DNA of 64,000 bases from Calliphora vicina (Eukaryota > Arthropoda > Insecta > Diptera > Calliphoridae), in contig NC_088782.1 in NCBI RefSeq assembly GCF_958450345.1, positions 38,678,501-38,742,500 of the forward strand, in the 5' to 3' direction. A program made the position numbers and the translations under genes. Shown here piece by piece: positions 57,270 through 64,000 of this stretch (positions are counted from its first letter, which is position 1; the number at the start of each line of letters is the position of its first letter). The notes beneath the pieces were generated by a model. That model was not told where the DNA came from, did not search any database, and saw nothing but the letters and a program-made list of their open reading frames with translations.

Positions 57270-57880
57270 TCTCTTTTCACTAGGCTCCTGGTGAAAACTT
57301 TATCAGACTTCTTATAATTACTGGGCATTGTATGATTCGACGCATATCGGAAAGGGTTAATCGCGTAATAACTGCTACAGAAGCTGATAGGGCGAAGATG
57401 TTTAAGTATTGAAGAGCACCTTATATGCTTGTTTAAGAAGGAGATTAAGGAAGACGTTGGTCTTTGTTATGTTGGATAGCCAGGTTGCTCTTAGAAGTCT
57501 TTGAATGAACGAGACTAACGTTCATTCATAGGTCCTGAACCTTTCTTTGGCATTCCACGTGGATTCGTGGAACGAATTCGTTCATGGGTTTAATCGGAAT
57601 TTGTCCGATGTTGGGGTAACTTAAAAGGACGTAGACAGTTCAAACGGTTTATTAATCTGTCCAAATGTGTATCTTAATTGTTGCTATAGCTCGGATAGGG
57701 CGACTTGAGAATACTTTCTGAATTATTCATCGGGAACTGTGGTTTTAGATAAAGTTGCGAATAAACAGCGTAGATTTTGTGAACTGCATGCCGAAACCTC
57801 TGAACACGTTCTATGCGACTGTCCAGTGTTGGCAATATGCAGAACTAAATTGCTCGGAAGAGCCTATATGGCCCCGAGGG
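57270..57880 (+). pseudogene. LINE ORF2 C-terminal half
   Basis: In changing frames: LDSQVALRSL (RNase H), and at the end RRFCELHAETSEHVLCDCPV LAICRTKLLG, matching the C-x-x-C...H-x-x-C-C-P-A-L...R...LG terminus of LINE ORF2 proteins. Frame breaks prevent function. Confidence 0.75.
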
Positions 57881-57946
57881 ATGTAATTGATCTCTCATCA
57901 AATATACTAAGTGGCTACATACATAACATCCTAACAATACATACAC

Positions 57947-58072
57947 TGACTCTGAAAGTGATTCTAAGTCGATCTGTATACTTTATGGTGGGTGTTAGAC
58001 TAATATTATGGGGCGTTACAAACATCTGCTCAAACGCATTATACCCTCCATATTATGGTGGTGTAGGGTATA
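57947..58072 (+). repeat. Family 1 repeat, right end
   Basis: CTCTGAAAGTGATTCTAAGT through GGTGTTAGACTAATATTATG to GGTGGTGTAGGGTATA matches 40183-40289. Confidence 0.8.
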
Positions 58073-58079
58073 AAAACTG

Positions 58080-59285
58080 CTTCCCCGATTCACATACTCC
58101 TCTCACTAAGCTACCTGTAAAACAGTGGACAACGGAAAGTATTTGTTAATTAGGAGTTATCATTGTTTATATTAACTAAACTACTAAAAATTTGTTCTGA
58201 TCTAAGATTTTTAAAGCTTATATTAAGCGCTCTCCTTATGTGATTTTAATTATAATCCACACTTCTTGTACTTTGAAATTTGAAATATGTAATTTAATTT
58301 AAATTTTAAAAATGTTTCTAATTTATATCTATCTCCAACACAAACATGCCTTTGTATTAATCGATTCATATATTCGCATCCGGTATTAAGGCAATTATAA
58401 TACGGTACTTTTTTCTCTTTATTTTCTATTATTCACATCAGATATCAAATGGTACAAATGATTTTCATTAGAATTGTATTTAAATAAAATTAAATTGAAA
58501 ATTAAAATTATTAAAATAGAAATAGCAGAAAAAAAAACTTAAAGAGAAATGTTTGTTTGAACTGTTGGTTAGAGTTGGCTGTTCAGACTAGTATTTAATA
58601 AAACAACGGATTGTATTGGTATTAATACAAAGAAATATATATAGAAAAAAAATAAAACTAAAATTTATAAATGAAATGTATATTAAAGCGTCGGCGTTTT
58701 ACAGGTGCGTTTGCAGGTGTTTCCCATTGCAAACATCAGCATTAAATAGCTGAATGCAACAGCAAACAACCTCACATACTGCCAACCAACCAAACATACT
58801 TGCACTGCATACTGCAGTCGTCATTCAAACAGTTAGTTACTCATTCAAAGAAACAAACAACTGGCTAAAAATAGTTAGACTGGCTGGTTGGTTGGCTGGT
58901 TGACTGGATGAATGCGACAACGAATTAAGCAGCCACAACAAGCTGCAACATACAGTGGACTAAAGGGAAATTTTCGGATCTTAATTTCACATTTCTTACT
59001 GTTTGCTTAAGATTGTAATGAAATTTCAGTTACTGCCCACTGAAAATTTGTCCCAAGTACGAGTTCGAGAAGAGCTCATAAATGTGGAGACAGGAAAGAA
59101 AGCAGCTTACTTGGGTCCAGGCAATAGGTCCATTTGTGTTATCTGAAAATAAAGATAGAAAAGAGGGACAGATATAAATGAAAAGAGAAAGGGACAGTCA
59201 GATGTAATGAAGAAGTAGAAGAGGAAGCAGGTCCGAAAAAGAAAGGAGAATATTAAGCACCAGTCAATTAACAGCTATTAGGTCT
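58080..59285. other. No gene recognised
   Basis: AT-rich to 58700, then CAACA/GGTTGGCTGG-like short repeats. 59090-59170 (TTACTTGGGTCCAGGCAATA) resembles 1220-1280, the neighbourhood of another LINE fragment, and may be LINE 3'UTR. Confidence 0.45.
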
Positions 59286-59289
59286 CTCC

Positions 59290-60195
59290 ATGGAGATTCC
59301 CGTGTCTGGCCGAAATATCCAATTGCTATTCTTGCACTCTAGCTTCATATTCGAATGCTCAGAAAGACTAATTAAGGAACGATGTCACAGAAAACTTAAA
59401 CGTAGATCTCCTAATGCCGGACAATGGCAAAGAAGATAAAAAATGGTCTCATCCTCCTCGCATGGTTGCCAAATATGCAGTGTCCGGTTATCACCACCAC
59501 TACATTACTAAGTTGTGAGCGTGTCAGGCCAAGGAGATATGTTGTCCTGCCTCCGTTTAGTTGAGGCCTTATCATTCTGGTTATCGTAGAGGTCGATTCA
59601 CAAACCCATCTTGTCTGAGCGAGCTCATAGTAAAAGTTACTAATATGTAGCTTACAATTAGATAACGGATTCTCGCATAGGAAGTCTATGTCTCCGCCAT
59701 TCATCATGGCTCCTTTTTTCGTCAAAGCATCAGCAACACAGTTGCCCATAATATCTCAGTGTCCACGTACCCACATGAGTACGACTCTTGAATGTCTCGC
59801 CATCCTGTTTAAGGATGTCCCGGACTAAGTTAGATGCTGTGTACACACCTGTCAAAGATTTTATTGCGGCCTGACTGTCAGTATATCTTGTTATAACTAA
59901 GCCAGTTAGCCGCCCTTTTAATAGCCGATATTTCAGCTTGAATAATGCTACATTCATTTGGAATTTTAAAGGATAGCATAGTTTAGAATTACTGAATGTA
60001 GATACCTACGCCAACTCGATCTCCCTTCCTAGAACCGTCAGTATAGACTGAGAGTGTTGTTGTATGAAACTTTATAACATTCTGACCACCCAGCATTATT
60101 TGGCTATTGTCCCACTGTGGCACCACATGTAAAATTACATACACTGGCAAACAAACAGTTACAATGACGACAGTTATGTTAACCATTAGAAACAT
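59290..60195 (-). pseudogene. LINE ORF2 RNase H to C-terminus
   Basis: The best LINE remnant here. Minus-strand pieces in order: LSVYTDGSRKGDRVGVGIYI, NECSIIQAEISAI, ITRYTDSQAAIKSLTGVYTA, SNLVRDIL, MGNCVADALTKKGA, and LLGLTRSQLSNVVVVITGHC IFGNHARRM. This is the order of the RNase H blocks and the following LTxxxGHxxFxxH region of I/jockey-like ORF2. Frameshifts separate the pieces, and the final cysteine motif survives only as degraded sequence near 59400-59450. Confidence 0.8.
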
Positions 60196-60199
60196 TCAT

Positions 60200-60598
60200 T
60201 CATACACACACACACTCACAATACTCTCTTGTACATGAGAGACGGTTTTTAAAAAGTAGTGGTGTTACACAAATTACCAAACTGTTAATAGATACAACGA
60301 CAACAACAACAGCAGCAACATCAAATGCAATTGTACATTGCAACTGCAGTTGGAATAATTATTGCTAGGAATACAAAAAAAAGCGAAAAATGTAAAAACT
60401 ATTTTGTAATTGTCTGTATTTTTTTAATGGTGTGAAAATTATAATTAAGTGTTTAAGATTTTTCTTCTCTTTCTTTCGTATTTCAAATATAATTTAAGTA
60501 TAAGAAATGTTACGAATAACATTTCCGTTAGTTGTACCCTACAATAGGCTGTAGGGCAGGGTGTAGAGCATTTGAGATATATTGATCCGAAACAAAAA
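60200..60598. other. No gene seen
   Basis: Contains (ACAAC)n near 60297-60320 and AT-rich sequence. A weak CCCTACA...TGTAGGG inverted word is at 60538-60555. Confidence 0.5.
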
Positions 60599-60800
60599 AA
60601 CAAGTAAGAGCATTCACCAAAGTACTTTAAGATAAAAAAAATTGGGAAAAACATTTTTGGTGATACAAATTTTTGTTTAAAAAAAAAATTGGTGAAAAAT
60701 AGAAATAAGTAGTTGCTTTTAAGCTTATATATTATATAGTTTGTCAACCAATTTTCTCGATTTTAAGTAGCAAACTAAGTTGGACTATAGTGTTTATAAT
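60599..60800. repeat. Family 2 repeat, internally deleted
   Basis: AACAAGTAAGAGCATTCACC at the left and the inverted internal block ATTTTCTCGATTTTAAGTAG at 60751 match Family 2. The hairpin is missing. Confidence 0.6.
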
Positions 60801-60806
60801 GCTATA

Positions 60807-61787
60807 TAATTCTCAATTAGTTATTGATATTTAAAAATGTAGAATTTTATGCCAACAAAGCGTCATATGCGGGAAGTTTTGCATTAATTATTGCTCACCA
60901 AAGCTTATGTTGAATGTGTTCCATCGGTTTCAAAGTGCGAAAGATGTTTTGTTCGGTTCAGAAGTGGTGATTTTGGCACGGAAGACAAATATCGCCCAGG
61001 CCAGCCAAAAACGTTCGAAGACCAAGAATTGGAGGTATTACTCCATGAACAAGAGCTTGTAATATCATTGGGAGCTACTCAAGCAGCAATTTCAAAACGT
61101 TTGCAAGCAGCAGGATACATCCGATTTTATATTTTTGCAATGCTGCATAAACGCTATAAAAGAAAATCATTTTTGCACCGAATCATTATTTACGATGAAA
61201 AATGGATCTATTACCATAACCCGAAGCGTAAAAGTTCATATGTGAAGCCCGGCCAACGAGCCGAATAGACACCAAAGTCAAATATCCATGGTGCTAAGGT
61301 AATGCTCTGCATTTACTGGGAGCAAAAGAGTTCTATCTATTATAAGCTGCTGAAATCTGGTCAGACCATCACAGGGAACCTGTACTGTACGCAACTTATT
61401 CGAGTATTGGTCAAAAAACGTCCAGAATATGCGACCAGACATGAAACCGTAATACTCCATCATGGGAATGCTCGACCACAAGTTGCAATACCTGTTAAAA
61501 AGTATTTAGAATGAAGTGGCTTTATATTTGTTTCGAACGATGCAGATTGGTCTCTCTGAGATACGATTCACTTTGGAACAGAGTATCCGAATTTATGTTG
61601 ATTCGTTCTTGGCCTCAAAATATGACTAGTTCTTTTGGGCTGGAATCCATATGTTGCCAGAGAGATGGAAAAAAGTTATAGCTAACAATAGCTAATACTT
61701 TGAATAAATTTGTATTGTATGTACAAATGTTTCAAAATCAACTTATAAAATTTGAAAAATTTCAGAATTTTTAAGTCATACACCCAA
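60807..61787 (+). mobile_element. Mariner copy G
   Basis: Retains MLTKAYVECVPSVSKCERCF VRFRSGDFGTEDKYRPGQP, the HTH with SLGATQAAISKRLQAAGYI, YDEKWIYY (first Asp), KSSYVKPGQRAE then a stop, KVMLCIYWEQKSSIYYKLLK and HHGNARPQ. In that last block the second catalytic Asp is Gly. The third block is deleted. The 3' repeat TTTTTAAGTCATACACCCAA ends at 61787. The 5' repeat is lost. Confidence 0.88.
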
Positions 61788-61789
61788 TA

Positions 61790-63055
61790 ATTTTAAAAAA
61801 ATCGGTTTTATCATCAATAAATCTAGCAACCAAATACTTTATACATTAAATTAGGATACAAAATCTAAAAAAATTATTCATATTTTAATAAATTAAGTAA
61901 ATCCATAAAGTCAATTCAAATATGTACAAAAGTTTGAACTGTGATTCCATTCCAGAATGATAAAGATATTGTTAGTGGAAAATAGAAAGAAGTGGGAAAC
62001 AAAAACTTCCTCTACGGGTATTAAACCACCTGATTCTCCTAGTAAGGTGTAAGATCACCAGTAAAGTTCTTCAATCAGTTGAGGAATCGTCTGCAAAGAC
62101 ATTAAATTTGAAATTTTGCTTTTATTAGAAAAATTTAATTAAAACCTTTTCTTATCCATAAATCTGGTCACCAAATACTATTTACATTAAATTGGGATAA
62201 AAAGTTTAAAGAGTTTAAAGTAAAATTAGATAAAGAAGAAAAGTCGACTATTCAAAAAAGAAAGATTTTGCTCGTATTCTAGAATGCAAGTGAATGAAAT
62301 TTGATTCGTTCACCAACAACTGTCGAAGAGTTCCTTTCGAGAATGTTAAAGATCCTGTGCCGTTGTAGCTTAGAGCAATGCGTTTCATCGTCCCAATCAT
62401 AGAGAATAGACTTAGAGCGGAAACTCTGCTGTCAAAGACCTAACTCAGTTGTCAGAAACCTAAGTGGTGAGAATGTATTAGTAGAAAAAAACTATGTGAA
62501 AACAAAAACAACACTCGTATGTGTGATTATTTTGAGTAATTTTTTTGTTTGAGTTTCTAGTTTCCGCTCTATGTTTCTCTATGGCAGGGAAAGGCAACCT
62601 ATACTATTGCTCTCACCACGAATCGGTGTTGCCAGTAAACTTTCGTCTCTTTTCCCCAATTAAAAATGTAAAATCTCATATTGTTCCTCATACATCTTCA
62701 AAAGTTGGGTCATTTTTTTTTTCACTGGCAACGCTGATTCTTAAATTGTGCGATAAAAAAACGATACACAACCTGCTTGTTTGAGTTCTCAAGCTAGACT
62801 GATTAAAAGTTGTTTATTTCTCTACAATGTGTGTGCACACGTACGTAAGAGAAGAGTAAATGAAAAACGCGGCTCCCATGTTTTGCCTTTCCCTGATCTA
62901 TGGTCTCAATATCGTCGCACATTCTACAAATATTCGGAGAGCTAATGTTTCGATTAATAATTGTAGTCTAATTCAGAAAGTGATTTACAATCGCCCTCAG
63001 AGGTACTCAAACTACCAATTTTTAATTCAACATAAATATAAATAAATAAACCTAG
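61790..63055. other. No gene recognised
   Basis: AT-rich. Words at 61990-62040 (CACCTGATTCTCCTAGTAAG) resemble 56815-56825, so LINE 3' flank debris is possible. The 79-codon plus frame at 62545-62784 has no known domain. Confidence 0.45.
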
Positions 63056-63059
63056 CATC

Positions 63060-63500
63060 TCTAGCTTGGTCCATATGGCCCTTGTAAGAACCTTGTAGAT
63101 ATTAACCTGTAATACTGAAAATTATGGTTTTTTGTCACTCAGCCCAGTCCAAGTTAGTCCACGACCTTTCAAGTTAGTCCTTGACCTAATTTCCCTGTAC
63201 TTTTCATTGCCCCGTTATTCAGCAAAATGTAGAAACGTACAGGCCTATTAACTAGCCTATGTAGAACTCTCTTATAGTCCCCCACTATCTAGAAGTTCAC
63301 CACATGACTATTGTAATATTTTATTGCTGTCTGACTTTCGACATAAATAGTCACCTTTTATCCTATACCGTACATTTACAAATACCGTACATTTGAAGAC
63401 CCACAAAGTCTCAGCCTCAAAGACATTGCATTCGTTGGAAAGTCTAAGTGAGTCTACTCTCTGAATGCACCAAACACTCTACTCTCTGTGCATACTTCAA
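63060..63500 (-). pseudogene. LINE RNase H fragment
   Basis: Minus-strand readings NECNVFEAETLWVFK (the ecSVFqAE block) at about 63400-63440 and VTIYVESQTAIKYYNSHVV (the IYxDSQAAIKAL block) at about 63300-63355 are in the right order for LINE RNase H. The first Asp block is lost. Confidence 0.6.
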
Positions 63501-63504
63501 ACAA

Positions 63505-64000
63505 CCTGTCGGATCCAAGTCATTGTTCTATTTTAGGAAACTCTATTGGGTTTTTCCTTAATTCTACAATGACTTTTGTCAAAGAAATACACCCATTCTG
63601 AATCAATTATTTTGTGTTACGAAGTGACTCGTGCGGTACTGGTTAGATTTGGTACGTCCTGAAAGTTCCATAAGACTGCAGTTAAAATTTTAAGTTTTTC
63701 CCGATTCATTCAGAATTTAGCAATAATAATGCATAAATAAGCCTTGCCATAGCATACAGGGAGACGCTTCGTTCTCTCATCGAAATTAAATAATCTGAAT
63801 TCGTTAGAATTTAATGTGGGATTTGTATAATGATGTCGAATGTGATATAATGTCGAATTTTAACTTTCTAGATCTTCGGATAACTTTAGAAATTTCTGGA
63901 AAGAAGCAAACATATATGAAAAAGCTTGGCATATAACTAATATATAAGATACATTTTTAGTTCATATTGTAAAGGTTACCAAAAACTATCTAAATAGATT
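63505..64000. other. No gene seen
   Basis: Mixed intergenic sequence to the window edge with no repeat ends or recognised coding content. Confidence 0.5.

Noticed and set aside
62330..62470. Possible LINE C-terminal cysteine motif (ILCRCSLEQC)
   Set aside because: Too short and without adjacent RNase H or RT blocks to support it.

Overview
The window is AT-rich nuclear DNA from a higher fly. A calyptrate such as a blow fly or house fly is suggested by the emc sequence, the large TE-swollen intron and the dense Tc1/mariner and LINE debris. The species cannot be fixed from sequence alone. I can support one intact host gene: extramacrochaetae (emc), the HLH protein without a basic region (Id family) that antagonises proneural bHLH factors. 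It reads left to right: TATA box at 24805, likely start near 24838, first coding exon 25362-26006, a 12.35-kb intron, and a 45-nt last coding exon 38358-38402 followed by an AU-rich 3'UTR. Both splice sites are in phase 0 and the joined protein is 229 residues.

Almost everything else is transposon-derived. Eight degenerate mauritiana-type mariner copies or fragments lie at about 0.2, 11.4, 33.9, 43.7, 48.1, 51.2, 52.8 and 60.8 kb. A nearly intact Tc1 element with two transposase-site-like repeats per end lies at 15827-17475. Remnants of two further Tc1/mariner-superfamily transposases lie at 17.5 and 22.8 kb (MDDE type) and at 22.5 and 49.2-49.9 kb (DLTPLDFF type). LINE ORF2 fragments (RT, RNase H, C-terminal CCHC) recur on both strands at 1.5, 2.3, 9.3-10.4, 46.3, 48.0, 53.1, 55.1, 56.3, 57.3, 59.3 and 63.2 kb.

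Several non-autonomous elements have exact ends and can be dated relative to their hosts because they sit inside other repeats: a 277-bp CAG-flanked MITE in the 11.4-kb mariner, a 261-bp ATT-flanked MITE in the 33.9-kb mariner, a 757-bp hAT-like element with an 8-bp duplication in the 43.7-kb mariner, and a 115-bp foldback element inside another repeat at 48.9 kb. Stand-alone cases are a 247-bp long-TIR MITE family (three copies) and a 604-bp MITE at 42.7 kb. Tandem arrays include a 35-bp minisatellite (6 kb), a ~200-bp array (14.8-15.8 kb) and two ~130-bp arrays inside the emc intron.

The left and right thirds look like intergenic TE graveyard with no other host gene I can defend; a degenerate THAP-like ORF at 55.8 kb is the only other protein-domain candidate. 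No tRNA, rRNA or CRISPR-like structure was seen. All boundaries of degenerate repeats are approximate unless a terminal repeat or target duplication is cited.
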